Below, piece by piece: positions 49,339 to 56,915 of a stretch of 58,456 nucleotides of DNA (positions are counted from its first letter, which is position 1; the number at the start of each line of letters is the position of its first letter). Source of the DNA: Paracoccus sp. (in: a-proteobacteria) (GTDB lineage: Bacteria; Pseudomonadota; Alphaproteobacteria; Rhodobacterales; Rhodobacteraceae); the NCBI RefSeq assembly GCF_030538695.1, contig NZ_JAUNTN010000011.1:58552-117007 (forward strand), given 5' to 3'. Made by a program: the position numbers and the translations under genes. A model generated the notes under the pieces. That model was not told the DNA's origin. It saw only the letters and a program-made list of their open reading frames with translations, and searched no databases.

Positions 49339-49528
49339 GCTTGCCGCCAAAATCGCGGGCGGCCTCGGCAGCAGCCAAAAGTTCTTCTGCTATTTCGGTA
49401 GCTTCCTCGGGGTCGAAGTCCAGCGGCAGATCGACGCCCTCGGCCTCGACATAGATGCGCACCATGCCCTGATCGGTCGGGCCGATTTGCAGATTCGCGG
49501 CAATATCGCTTTGACGGTTGATGCCCAT
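49322..49528 (-). CDS. DUF6324 family small protein
   Basis: A 68-residue acidic protein starting GINRQSDIAANLQIGPTDQGMVRIYVEAEG and ending in a basic GGKPKKRR tail. The N-terminal block is strongly conserved in Rhodobacteraceae to my recollection. The middle helix EEATEIAEELLAAAEAA suggests a coiled interaction surface. No function is known. I chose ATG 49528 over the in-frame start 27 bases upstream because homology begins there. Confidence 0.8.
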   Translation of the reverse strand: MGINRQSDIAANLQIGPTDQGMVRIYVEAEGVDLPLDFDPEEATEIAEELLAAAEAARDFGGKPKKRR

Positions 49529-49633
49529 GGGCCTGCCTTTCATGTTTGTTGTCAAAGACAGTTACCGCGCCTGCATTTTCCCGGCAAGTCGGGCTTGCAT
49601 CCGTCAGATACAGGCGCTAAATAACCGCCCTGT

Positions 49634-49710
49634 GCCGCCTTAGCTCAGTTGGTTAGAGCGCTAGATTGTGGATCTAGAGGTCCCCCGTTCGAGCCGGGGA
49701 GGCGGTACCA
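49634..49710 (+). tRNA. tRNA-His (GTG)
   Basis: 77 bases with encoded CCA. The acceptor GCCGCCT pairs with AGGCGGT (first pair G:T). The anticodon arm CTAGA/TCTAG encloses TTGTGGA with anticodon GTG at 49668-49670. Base -1 is T and the discriminator is A73, so the tRNA lacks the G-1:C73 identity pair. That is the known alphaproteobacterial variant recognised by a divergent HisRS. Confidence 0.97.
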
Positions 49711-50639
49711 TCCAAACCTGAAATTGGCAAAATCGCGTTTGTCTCTTTAAGGGCTTGCAGATAGCTGCCCCCGATACCGTAAAGCAACAGGAACAGATCG
49801 CGCCGGGCCTGTTCGGTTCTGGCATAGGACATCAGCTCCGCCTGCGCGTAACGCTTGTCCATCCGTGCCCCCATTATTACGCTGCCATCCATTCGCCTGC
49901 CATGCTTACGCTGCCATGCAGCAAAGGAAACCGCATCATAGTGCAACAGTTTTAGCCCCGAATTGGAAGCGCTCAGCGTTAGCAATTCGCCATCCACCCT
50001 GTGGCGGTGATGGTGAATCCCGGCGCGAAACTGCGGAATCCCGCTGCGAACGAGTTTTTTTCCAGCCCAATGCCCAACTAGACCAGAATCACTCAAAATC
50101 CGAAATAGCGGGCTGTGATGGTGCAATACTTGCTGTCGTACGCGCTCGTTATGTAATTTACGCCGTGCATGGCTGGCGGAAAAGCTTTGGTCAATTTGCT
50201 CCAAATCGGTCCAGACAGCCTCCCATGTGGCAGCAGTCAGCTGTGCAATATCGGGACTAGCCTCTTCGAACAGCGCATCAAAGCTGGTGTCGGGAACGAA
50301 TAACTCGTCTGCATCGCAAAAGCCGACCCAATTTCCCGCTTCGATTCCAGCATAAGCATGATTAAAACAATTCTTCTGACGCATTTCCAGATGGATAGGT
50401 CGGCCGGTATCAGGACATAGATCAAACCAGAACGCATCGTCGCAAGACCGACAGATCACGCGGTCGTGGCCTTGCAACATCTGCGGAACCGGATCGGCAG
50501 GGTCATCGAAATACAGCACCATCCGCCCCGCACCTAAGGCAAGCTGGCGAGACACGAAATGATTAATGACCTCAACGGTTTCGCAGCAAAGCGCAACGAC
50601 GGTCAGCTTACTGGAAGGGCGGGGATGCAAGGACAGCAC
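49674..50639 (-). CDS. Glycosyltransferase family 2-like protein
   Basis: About 321 residues with a GT-A core: LTVVALCCETVEVINHFVSRQLALGAGRMVLYFDDPAD near the N terminus and the metal-binding WVGFCDADELF near the middle, resembling GT2_4/GT92-type enzymes. The acceptor is unknown. The start is uncertain: GTG 50639 is a guess, and the frame is open to 50813. The last 12 codons and stop lie antisense within tRNA-His, so the natural C terminus was probably lost. Base composition is visibly AT-richer than its neighbours, which suggests transfer next to the tRNA. Confidence 0.75.
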   Translation of the reverse strand: MLSLHPRPSSKLTVVALCCETVEVINHFVSRQLALGAGRMVLYFDDPADPVPQMLQGHDRVICRSCDDAFWFDLCPDTGRPIHLEMRQKNCFNHAYAGIEAGNWVGFCDADELFVPDTSFDALFEEASPDIAQLTAATWEAVWTDLEQIDQSFSASHARRKLHNERVRQQVLHHHSPLFRILSDSGLVGHWAGKKLVRSGIPQFRAGIHHHRHRVDGELLTLSASNSGLKLLHYDAVSFAAWQRKHGRRMDGSVIMGARMDKRYAQAELMSYARTEQARRDLFLLLYGIGGSYLQALKETNAILPISGLDGTASPARTGDL

Positions 50640-50762
50640 GGGCAAAAATACCTTGTTTTCCAAGCCGAGGACTGCGGCTTGATACGCAGCATGACGCAAC
50701 CAGAATGGGCTTTGCAAGCATCGTTCGGAGCATGGGTTAATATTTATTTCCTGATCTTTTCG

Positions 50763-50787
50763 GGAACGATCATGGCGGCGGGCCGTT
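50763..50787 (+). promoter_or_regulatory. EcfG-like (general stress) promoter
   Basis: GGAAC (50763-50767), 16-base spacer, CGTT (50784-50787), matching the GGAAC-N16/17-CGTT consensus of EcfG-type ECF sigma factors. It sits 41 bases before the ATG of the DUF883 gene. Confidence 0.5.
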
Positions 50788-50827
50788 GTTCTGACACAAC
50801 CCGAAAGGGACAAAACAGGAGACTCCC

Positions 50828-51211
50828 ATGTCGAATGCTAAAGATCTGAAAAACGACGCTCGCGAAATCGCTGATGACGTCCGCCATGGTGCCGAACGTG
50901 CCGCTGGCGTGGCCCGTGACACCTGGAACGAGGTCCGCGACACGGCCGCTGACAGCGCCGAGCGCCTGCGTGCCGCCGGGGCCGATCTGGCCGAGACCGC
51001 CCGCGAAAAGGGCCATGAATATGCCGATTACGCCCGCGAGCAGGCCGAACGCGCCTATCACGCAGGCCGGGCGCGCGCCGGGGAAGCGGCTGAATATGCT
51101 GGCGAATATTATGACGAACTGTCGGACATGGTGCGCCGCAAACCGGCGCAGGCGCTTGGGATCGCGGCTGGTGTCGGCTTTCTGGTCGGCCTGATTTTGG
51201 CGCGTCGCTAA
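50828..51211 (+). CDS. DUF883 family protein (YqjD/ElaB-like)
   Basis: A 127-residue protein: a long charged amphipathic helix rich in Ala/Glu/Arg (residues 1-100), a basic RRKPAQALG stretch, and a C-terminal transmembrane helix GIAAGVGFLVGLILARR. This is the tail-anchored plan of YqjD/ElaB, stationary-phase proteins that tether ribosomes to the membrane in E. coli. The GAGA ribosome site precedes ATG 50828. It is followed 12 bases later by a YqjE-like gene, mirroring E. coli yqjDE. A stress-type promoter precedes it. Confidence 0.88.
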   Translation: MSNAKDLKNDAREIADDVRHGAERAAGVARDTWNEVRDTAADSAERLRAAGADLAETAREKGHEYADYAREQAERAYHAGRARAGEAAEYAGEYYDELSDMVRRKPAQALGIAAGVGFLVGLILARR

Positions 51212-51223
51212 GCGGGTCGTATC

Positions 51224-51877
51224 ATGTTCGACTATGTCCGCAATATGCAGCTTGCGCTGACGGATACCGCCCGGCGCACGGCCATCAAGGCTGGGGCAGG
51301 GGTGGTAGCAGCCATCGGCGCAGGCTATCTGCTGGCGGCGCTGTGGACATGGCTGGCGGTTGATCTGGACTGGGGCGCGACCTTGGCCTCTGCCACGATT
51401 GGCGGGGTGTTCATGGTGATCGGTGTGGCGGTCCTGCTGCTGGCGGGTAAGCCGCGTCATCAGGCCCCGACAACCGACGATCTGAAGCGCGAGGTCGAGG
51501 CGCGGCTGAGCCTTGCCGCCGATGCCGCCAGCGACCGCGTGACCGCGACTGCGCAGGCACTGGCTGACGGGGTTTCGCAAAAGGTCCATGCCTTTACCGA
51601 CCGCTTCAGCTTTGGTGCCAGCAGTCTGGCCGACCGTGCCGAATCGCGGGCCTATCAGGCCGCCCGCAAAGCTGCGGATACCGCCGACCGCGCGGGTCTG
51701 AACCGCGAAACGCTGGATCAGGTGGAGGAACAGGCGCGACGTGGTTTCAACCGCGCCAAAGCCTCACGCCACGGGCCTGCGGCGGGGGTGCTTGGGGCGC
51801 TGGCGCTTGGGCTGGTGCTGGCTGACCGTTTCAGCCGCCGGGACGAGGATGACTGGCCTGACGACCACCGGGGATAA
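51224..51877 (+). CDS. Phage holin family / YqjE-like membrane protein
   Basis: A 217-residue protein with two helices near residues 22-45 and 55-75 (AGVVAAIGAGYLLAALWTWL and ATIGGVFMVIGVAVLLLAG). A long Ala-rich amphipathic segment follows, resembling the DUF883 neighbour, and then a third hydrophobic stretch GVLGALALGLVLADRF near the end. The N-terminal part matches the holin-superfamily YqjE type. It probably works with the preceding protein in the envelope under stress. Ends in a strong terminator. Confidence 0.8.
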   Translation: MFDYVRNMQLALTDTARRTAIKAGAGVVAAIGAGYLLAALWTWLAVDLDWGATLASATIGGVFMVIGVAVLLLAGKPRHQAPTTDDLKREVEARLSLAADAASDRVTATAQALADGVSQKVHAFTDRFSFGASSLADRAESRAYQAARKAADTADRAGLNRETLDQVEEQARRGFNRAKASRHGPAAGVLGALALGLVLADRFSRRDEDDWPDDHRG

Positions 51878-51885
51878 GCCACAGA

Positions 51886-51917
51886 AAAAGGGGCCGCCCA
51901 AACAGGCGGCCCCTTTT
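51886..51917. terminator. Bidirectional terminator between YqjE-like gene and grxD
   Basis: Perfect 13-bp stem AAAAGGGGCCGCC/GGCGGCCCCTTTT with loop CAAACA. The A and T ends let it work for both convergent units. Confidence 0.92.
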
Positions 51918-51936
51918 ATATGCCAATCAAGCCCGC

Positions 51937-52299
51937 TCAGGCGTTGGCTTCGCGGATCTTTTCGGCAGCGTCCTTGTCATAGCTGACTGCTTTCTGGTCG
52001 AACAACTGATCCAACTCTCCCGAGAGGGTCATTTCAGTGACAATATCGCAGCCGCCGACGAATTCGCCCTTGACGTAAAGTTGTGGGATGGTCGGCCAGT
52101 CCGAGAAATCCTTGATCCCCTGACGGATTTCCTCATCCGCCAGCACGTTCACGTCCTGATAGGTCACGCCCATATAGTTCAGCACACCAGCCACGCGGCT
52201 GGAAAACCCGCATTGCGGCATTTCCTTGGTGCCTTTCATAAACAGCACCACATCGTTGCTGCCGATGGTTTCCTGAATGCGGCTTTTCGCGTCGCTCAT
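51937..52299 (-). CDS. grxD: Monothiol glutaredoxin (Grx4/GrxD)
   Basis: A 120-residue CGFS glutaredoxin: [12 protein letters not shown] with Cys30, the cis-Pro region [19 protein letters not shown], and a C-terminal helix. It binds a [2Fe-2S] cluster bridged with glutathione and delivers it to target proteins. It follows a BolA-family gene by ten bases. The pair forms Grx4-BolA heterocomplexes in iron-sulfur trafficking and iron sensing. Confidence 0.96.
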   Translation of the reverse strand: MSDAKSRIQETIGSNDVVLFMKGTKEMPQCGFSSRVAGVLNYMGVTYQDVNVLADEEIRQGIKDFSDWPTIPQLYVKGEFVGGCDIVTEMTLSGELDQLFDQKAVSYDKDAAEKIREANA

Positions 52300-52309
52300 T
52301 GGTTTGTCC

Positions 52310-52552
52310 TTATTCGGGGGCTTTGGTGGTCAGCGCCAGCGCGTGCAATGCACCATTGGAACCGGCCATCTGATCTTTCAGCGCCGCATAAACCGCACGC
52401 TGTTGCTGGACCCGGTTCAGGCCGCGGAAACTTTCGTCAATGACCTCGGCCGCCCAATGATTGCCGTCCCCGGCAAGGTCGGTAATGGTGATCTGCGCCT
52501 GCGGGAAAGCGGCGCGGATCTGGTCCTCGATGTCCTGAGCTTCCATAGCCAT
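52310..52552 (-). CDS. bolA: BolA family protein
   Basis: An 80-residue BolA/IbaG-type protein: an initial helix [14 protein letters not shown], then [38 protein letters not shown], with the conserved GDGNHW and His. It partners the CGFS glutaredoxin encoded ten bases downstream. Normal length. Confidence 0.94.
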   Translation of the reverse strand: MAMEAQDIEDQIRAAFPQAQITITDLAGDGNHWAAEVIDESFRGLNRVQQQRAVYAALKDQMAGSNGALHALALTTKAPE

Positions 52553-52619
52553 GTCGGGTTCCTTTTACTGCTGCCCTAGGATGTAGGCCATGCCCTCGAC
52601 CGCCGCAAGGGGAGGGGGC

Positions 52620-53411
52620 TCACCCATAGAAATCCGGCGCTTTCCTGAACTGGCCCCAAGCGTCGGGATCATGGCCCGTCACCACCATTGCCCCGGTCCG
52701 TTCCGCCAGCGACCGCATTTTCTGAACCGAGCGCACCGCCTCGATGGTCGAGGTCAGAAAACCGGGCAGGGCGCGTTCTTCCCAGTGATCGGTGGTATAG
52801 GCCGCATCGACCGTCAGCAGGACCGGCCCGGTTTCGGGCAGGCGCACCAAGAAGGACTGATGCCCCGGCGCATGGCCCGGCGTGAACACCGTGGTCAGCG
52901 TGCCATCGCCGTAAAGGTCAAAATAATCATCCTGTTCCGCATTCAGGAATTGCCATTTCAGACCGGGCTTGTCGAAGTCTTTGCGGATATAGCCACCCGC
53001 GGCAAACCAATCGGCGGTATAGGCATATTCAAATTCACGCCGCTGCACGATATGGGTGGCGTTCGGGAACCGCCCGATGGCACCTGTATGGTCCAGATGC
53101 AGATGCGATTGCAGGACATATTTCACATCCTCCGGCCTGATCCCAAGCGCGGCAAGCTGCGCCTCGCAGCCCTCGGATTCCTGCATTTCGGGCCAATAAA
53201 CATCGCAGACAGCACCCCAGTGGCCGCGCGGATCTGTCGCAACTTCGACCGCATTGCCACCGTCGATGATCGTATGACCCTTCGGGTGGGTGATCAGGTA
53301 GAATGGCACCGGGATTTCATAATCTGCACCGTTGCCTTCGTTCATCTTGATGTTGTGAACCTTGCATTTCAGCGAGCCGCTTTGCAGCATATACAGGCGA
53401 ATATCGGTCAT
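52620..53411 (-). CDS. N-acyl homoserine lactonase-family hydrolase (AttM/BlcC-like)
   Basis: A 263-residue metallo-beta-lactamase-fold enzyme. The dinuclear zinc motif is HLHLDHTGAIG (about residues 103-113), followed by the His in TPGHAPGHQS and Asp in VDAAYTTDHW. The N-terminal LQSGSLKCKVHNIKMNEG matches Agrobacterium AttM/BlcC, a gamma-butyrolactone/AHL lactonase. It is encoded 12 bases after an iron-containing alcohol dehydrogenase, the same pairing as blcC with blcB, which suggests lactone opening followed by hydroxyacid oxidation. AHL quenching is possible but not shown. Confidence 0.87.
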   Translation of the reverse strand: MTDIRLYMLQSGSLKCKVHNIKMNEGNGADYEIPVPFYLITHPKGHTIIDGGNAVEVATDPRGHWGAVCDVYWPEMQESEGCEAQLAALGIRPEDVKYVLQSHLHLDHTGAIGRFPNATHIVQRREFEYAYTADWFAAGGYIRKDFDKPGLKWQFLNAEQDDYFDLYGDGTLTTVFTPGHAPGHQSFLVRLPETGPVLLTVDAAYTTDHWEERALPGFLTSTIEAVRSVQKMRSLAERTGAMVVTGHDPDAWGQFRKAPDFYG

Positions 53412-53423
53412 GGTTTCCTCCCT

Positions 53424-54548
53424 TCAGAATGCTTCGCGGTAAAGCGCCAGTGCGTCCGCCTCGGTGACTTCGACAGGGTTGTTAATCAGCAACCGGGTTT
53501 GTTTCATCGCGTCAGCCGCCAGCATCGGCAGGCTGTCCTCGGTCACGCCGACATCGCGCAATCGCCGGGGCGCACCGCTGGCGTCCATAATATCCTGCAT
53601 AAAATCAACGAATTGTGTCGTGCCCACGACGGCGGCCAGCTCTGCATAAAGCGGCGCAGCAGCCTGCGCGTTAAACCGCAACACCGGACCAAGCATCAAC
53701 GCATTGGTCAGCCCGTGGGGCAGGTGGTAATGCCCGCCCAGCGGATAGGCCAGCGCATGAACCGCTGCCACCGGCGCATTCGAGAACGCCTGACCCGCCA
53801 GCATCGCACCAAGAAGCATGTTTTCCCGTGCTGCACGGTCATTTCCATCCTGACAGGCCGTAATCAAGCTGCCTGAAAGCAACCGCAGCGCCTCACGCGC
53901 GAGCGCATCGGACATCGGGTTCTTCTTGTGTTTCGAGGTATATGCCTCAATCGCATGAACCATCGCATCAATGCCGGTCGCGGCGGTATGCAGCGCGGGC
54001 AGGGCGGTCGTCAGTGCCGCATCCAACAGCACAAAATCAGCGTAAAGCTGGCGCGAAACCACACCCATCTTGGTCGTTTCGCCCGTGGTGATGATGGAAA
54101 TATTCGTGACCTCGGACCCGGTGCCGGCTGTCGTCGGAATCAGCACCAGCGGCGCACGACTACCAGTCACGTTTCCGATGCCATACATCTGCGCCAGCGG
54201 TTGATCCGAAGCGAGCATCACCGCCGCCAGCTTGGCAATATCCAGCGAGGAACCGCCACCAAGCCCAATCACCAGGTCCACATCCGCAGCCCGCGCCATA
54301 GTCGCGCAAGCCTCAACGACATCTTCCGGCGGGTCAGCAACAACATCGCTGAAGATTTCGACGTGAAACCCGGCATCGGCAAGCGATTTCTGAACCGGCG
54401 CAATCAGCCCGGCCTGTATCAGCCCGACATCCGTGACCAGCAAAGCCCGCCGCGCATCAAACCGATCCGTCAGCATCCCGGCAAGCCGCTGTGCGCCATT
54501 CCACTCCAGATGGATCTCGGGCGCGGTGGTGAAACTGAATGGGGTCAT
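53424..54548 (-). CDS. Iron-containing alcohol dehydrogenase (BlcB-like, hydroxyacid type)
   Basis: A 374-residue group III dehydrogenase. The NAD motif GLGGGSSLD lies near residues 95-103 and PTTAGTGSEV near 138-147. The iron ligands fit D in GIDAMVHAIEAY and H in HALAYPLGGHYHLPHG. The ATG at 54548 has GGGAGGAAG before it. In Agrobacterium the BlcB member oxidises 4-hydroxybutyrate to succinic semialdehyde; the adjacent lactonase gene makes the same role likely here. No blcA (semialdehyde dehydrogenase) gene follows. Confidence 0.87.
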   Translation of the reverse strand: MTPFSFTTAPEIHLEWNGAQRLAGMLTDRFDARRALLVTDVGLIQAGLIAPVQKSLADAGFHVEIFSDVVADPPEDVVEACATMARAADVDLVIGLGGGSSLDIAKLAAVMLASDQPLAQMYGIGNVTGSRAPLVLIPTTAGTGSEVTNISIITTGETTKMGVVSRQLYADFVLLDAALTTALPALHTAATGIDAMVHAIEAYTSKHKKNPMSDALAREALRLLSGSLITACQDGNDRAARENMLLGAMLAGQAFSNAPVAAVHALAYPLGGHYHLPHGLTNALMLGPVLRFNAQAAAPLYAELAAVVGTTQFVDFMQDIMDASGAPRRLRDVGVTEDSLPMLAADAMKQTRLLINNPVEVTEADALALYREAF

Positions 54549-54634
54549 ATCTTCCTCCCAGAGATATACCCACAGGTTCACCCGGCGGGGTGCGCTGCGT
54601 CAAGAACTTCCATTTGGTCTATAATCGGTATTAT

Positions 54635-54661
54635 GCAAACGAACTCTGGTAGTTCGCTTGC
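54635..54661. promoter_or_regulatory. Palindromic operator upstream of the blc-like pair
   Basis: 11-base inverted repeat GCAAACGAACT/AGTTCGCTTGC (one mismatch) around CTGGT, 87 bases from the dehydrogenase start and 55 from the divergent redoxin start. Symmetry and position suggest a repressor site; no regulator gene is adjacent. Confidence 0.55.
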
Positions 54662-54715
54662 AAAGCCAAGGCTTGCAGCCTAGTCCTTTGAGGGTGTCTA
54701 TATGCAAGGTAAAAA

Positions 54716-55267
54716 ATGGCTGTAACCCCTCCGGTTTGTGATTTTGGCGCGACGGCACCGGACTTCCGGCTGGCCGACCCTTCAGGACGTGCGTTCAGCT
54801 TTCAGGATATTGCCGGGCCGCGCGGCACGCTGGTCATGTTTATCTGTAACCATTGCCCTTATGTTCAGGCCGTGATCGACAAGATCACGCGGGACGCGCG
54901 AGATTTGCAGGCTTTGGGGATTGGCGTCGTGGCAATCTCATCCAATGATGTGACAACTTACCCCGAAGACGGTCCGCAGCAGATGGCGGCCGAGGCTGCG
55001 CGGCACGGGTTCAGTTTTCCGTACCTTTATGACGAAACTCAGGATGTCGCGCGGGCCTATGGTGCGGCCTGCACACCGGATTTCTTTGGCTATAATGCCG
55101 ATGGCAAGCTGCAATATCGTGGCCGGCTGGATGCGTCGGGCCGCACACCCGGACCGGCGGATGCCCGGCGCGAACTCTATGAGGCAATGACGCAGATTGC
55201 CGAGACCGGCGAAGGGCCGTATGATCAGGTCGCCTCGATCGGCTGTTCGATCAAGTGGAAATCCTGA
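54716..55267 (+). CDS. Thioredoxin/redoxin family protein
   Basis: A 183-residue AhpC/TSA-like redoxin: GATAPDFRLADPSGRAFSF at the N terminus and the redox motif FICNHCPYVQ with CxxC (Cys44 and Cys47). The block SSNDVTTYPEDGPQQM and the CTPDFFGY region are typical of this branch of cytosolic thioredoxin-like proteins. It has AAGG ahead of ATG 54716 and overlaps gph as TGATG. Substrate unknown. Confidence 0.87.
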   Translation: MAVTPPVCDFGATAPDFRLADPSGRAFSFQDIAGPRGTLVMFICNHCPYVQAVIDKITRDARDLQALGIGVVAISSNDVTTYPEDGPQQMAAEAARHGFSFPYLYDETQDVARAYGAACTPDFFGYNADGKLQYRGRLDASGRTPGPADARRELYEAMTQIAETGEGPYDQVASIGCSIKWKS

Positions 55268-55911
55268 TGCGGCCGGTGATTTTCGACCTCGACGGTACGC
55301 TGATTGACAGCGCACCCGATATTCACGCCAGCGTCAATGCGGTGCTGCGTGACAAGGGCCACGCGGCGCTAAGCCTTGACCATGTACGCAGTTTCATCGG
55401 CGGTGGCGTGGATCTGCTGTGGCAGCAGGTCTTGCATCATCTGGACCTGCCGCAAGGTCAAAGGCCGGATTATGTCGCACCGTTCATGGCCCGTTATCAG
55501 CGCAGCCATACGCTGACACGACTATATCCCAACGCTTTGGAAATGCTTGGTGTTTTGGCTGATTTGGGGCATCCCCTAGGGCTTTGCACCAACAAGCCAA
55601 CGGTGCCTGCGCGGGCGGTTCTGGATCATTTTGGCATGGCGCATCTGTTCGGCGCGGTGATCTGCGGCGATACGCTGCCCAGCCGCAAGCCCGCGCCAGA
55701 AATGCCGCTGGAGACTGCCGCGCGGCTTGGCGGCGGTCCGGCGATTTTCGTGGGCGACAGCGAGATCGATGCGCAGGCCGCCGAAGCCGCCGGGATGCCG
55801 CTGCTGCTCTTTATGCAGGGCTATCGCAAAACCCCGATTGCCGAATTGCCGCATCACGCCAGTTTCGACGATTATGCGGCCTTGCCGGGATTAGTTGCAG
55901 ATATGGGTTGA
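55267..55911 (+). CDS. gph: Phosphoglycolate phosphatase (HAD family)
   Basis: A 214-residue HAD hydrolase removing phosphate from 2-phosphoglycolate. Motif I is FDLDGTLIDSAPDI, motif II is LCTNKP, and motif III/IV is SRKPAPEM..FVGDSEIDAQAA. The ATG at 55267 overlaps the redoxin stop; a GTG 12 bases earlier is also in frame. Length is typical of Gph. Confidence 0.92.
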   Translation: MRPVIFDLDGTLIDSAPDIHASVNAVLRDKGHAALSLDHVRSFIGGGVDLLWQQVLHHLDLPQGQRPDYVAPFMARYQRSHTLTRLYPNALEMLGVLADLGHPLGLCTNKPTVPARAVLDHFGMAHLFGAVICGDTLPSRKPAPEMPLETAARLGGGPAIFVGDSEIDAQAAEAAGMPLLLFMQGYRKTPIAELPHHASFDDYAALPGLVADMG

Positions 55912-56021
55912 CACATTCAAAAATATCTATATCAATCCATGTCATCCGATTCTCAATACGCTTGAACTCTGCCGCATGGCGGGCCAAATAGGCCCGAACA
56001 CGCCCTGCCCCCGAGGATCGT

Positions 56022-56453
56022 ATGGACATCCGTCAACTGACCCCTGATCTGGCCGTCGCGCCCCAAATAGAGATTGACGCCCCTGCCCGACTGGCCGAGG
56101 CCGGTTTTCGGCGGCTGATTATCAACCGCCCCGATGATGAGGTTGGCCCCGATCTGGACAGCGCGGCAATGACCGAAGCGGCCCGCGCCGCGGGGCTGGA
56201 GGTCCATTTTATCCCCTTTTCCCCGCAGCTTGGCATCACCTCGCAGATGATTGCCGCGATGGGTGAGGCGCTCGCCCTGCCCGGCCCGACGCTGGCCTAT
56301 TGCCGCAGCGGCAACCGCTCGACGGTGCTTTGGGCGCTATCGCAGGCAGGCAAGCGCCCAAAGGCCGAGATGATGGAAATTGCCGCCCGCGCCGGTTACG
56401 ACCTGTCAGGGATTGGTCCGATGATCGATGCGCTGGCAGCAGATCCGATCTGA
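56022..56453 (+). CDS. TIGR01244/DUF442 sulfurtransferase-phosphatase-like protein
   Basis: A 143-residue protein with the phosphatase-like P-loop CRSGNRST near residue 95 and the family opening DIRQLTPDLAVAPQI. It resembles the N-terminal domain of Blh proteins that act on persulfides under BigR control, and PTP-fold phosphatases. The 110-base spacer upstream is AT-rich. It ends three bases before the convergent ArsC-like gene. Activity (sulfur transfer versus phosphatase) cannot be told. Confidence 0.85.
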   Translation: MDIRQLTPDLAVAPQIEIDAPARLAEAGFRRLIINRPDDEVGPDLDSAAMTEAARAAGLEVHFIPFSPQLGITSQMIAAMGEALALPGPTLAYCRSGNRSTVLWALSQAGKRPKAEMMEIAARAGYDLSGIGPMIDALAADPI

Positions 56454-56456
56454 ATC

Positions 56457-56804
56457 TCAGGCAGGAACGCCCAAGGCGCGTTTCACATTCGCCGTCCAGC
56501 CTAGCAGGTGCAGATCATCTGCGGCAATCGTCGGACGTTTCATCAGCGCGGGCTTTTCCACCAGTTGATCTACCGGATCGGTGGCACGTTCAGCCTCGGA
56601 CATGCCGCGCCAGGTCAGACTGGCGCGGTTCACCAGCTTGTCACCATAAACCGCCAGCATATCCGTGATCTGGTCGCGGCTCAGCGGTTCATCCCGGACA
56701 TCGTGGAAACGGACCTCCCAGCCCGCGTCACTCAGCGCGGCCTCGGCCTTTTGACAGGTCGAGCATTTCTTCAGCCCGTAAAGGGTCAAGACCTTGCCCG
56801 CCAT
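56457..56804 (-). CDS. ArsC/Spx family reductase-like protein (YffB type)
   Basis: A 115-residue thioredoxin-fold protein: TLYGLKKCSTCQKAEAAL with a CxxC at Cys14/Cys17, and the C-terminal PALMKRPTI motif of the ArsC/Spx superfamily. It lacks clear arsenate-reductase context and is closer to YffB-type glutathione-linked reductases. It shares TGATG with the tiny lipoprotein gene upstream, so the two are translationally coupled. Confidence 0.88.
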   Translation of the reverse strand: MAGKVLTLYGLKKCSTCQKAEAALSDAGWEVRFHDVRDEPLSRDQITDMLAVYGDKLVNRASLTWRGMSEAERATDPVDQLVEKPALMKRPTIAADDLHLLGWTANVKRALGVPA

Positions 56805-56887
56805 CAGATGAACGGCACCAGCGGCACGTTACAGGCGGCCAGCGCCAAAGTTGCGGCAAGGGCCAGGATCAGTTTGGTTTTCATCAT
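56804..56887 (-). CDS. 27-residue lipoprotein
   Basis: A mini-gene: MMKTKLILALAATLALAAC, then NVPLVPFI and stop. Lys4-Leu-hydrophobic core-LALAAC is a complete signal peptide with lipobox, leaving a mature lipopeptide of only nine residues. ATG 56887 has GGAG four bases before it (or seven before the second ATG). The stop TGA overlaps the ArsC-like start, so it may be a translational coupler as well as an entericidin-like peptide. The function is unknown. Confidence 0.7.
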   Translation of the reverse strand: MMKTKLILALAATLALAACNVPLVPFI

Positions 56888-56915
56888 CGGTCTCCGTTCC
56901 AATATGACGCTTGAT

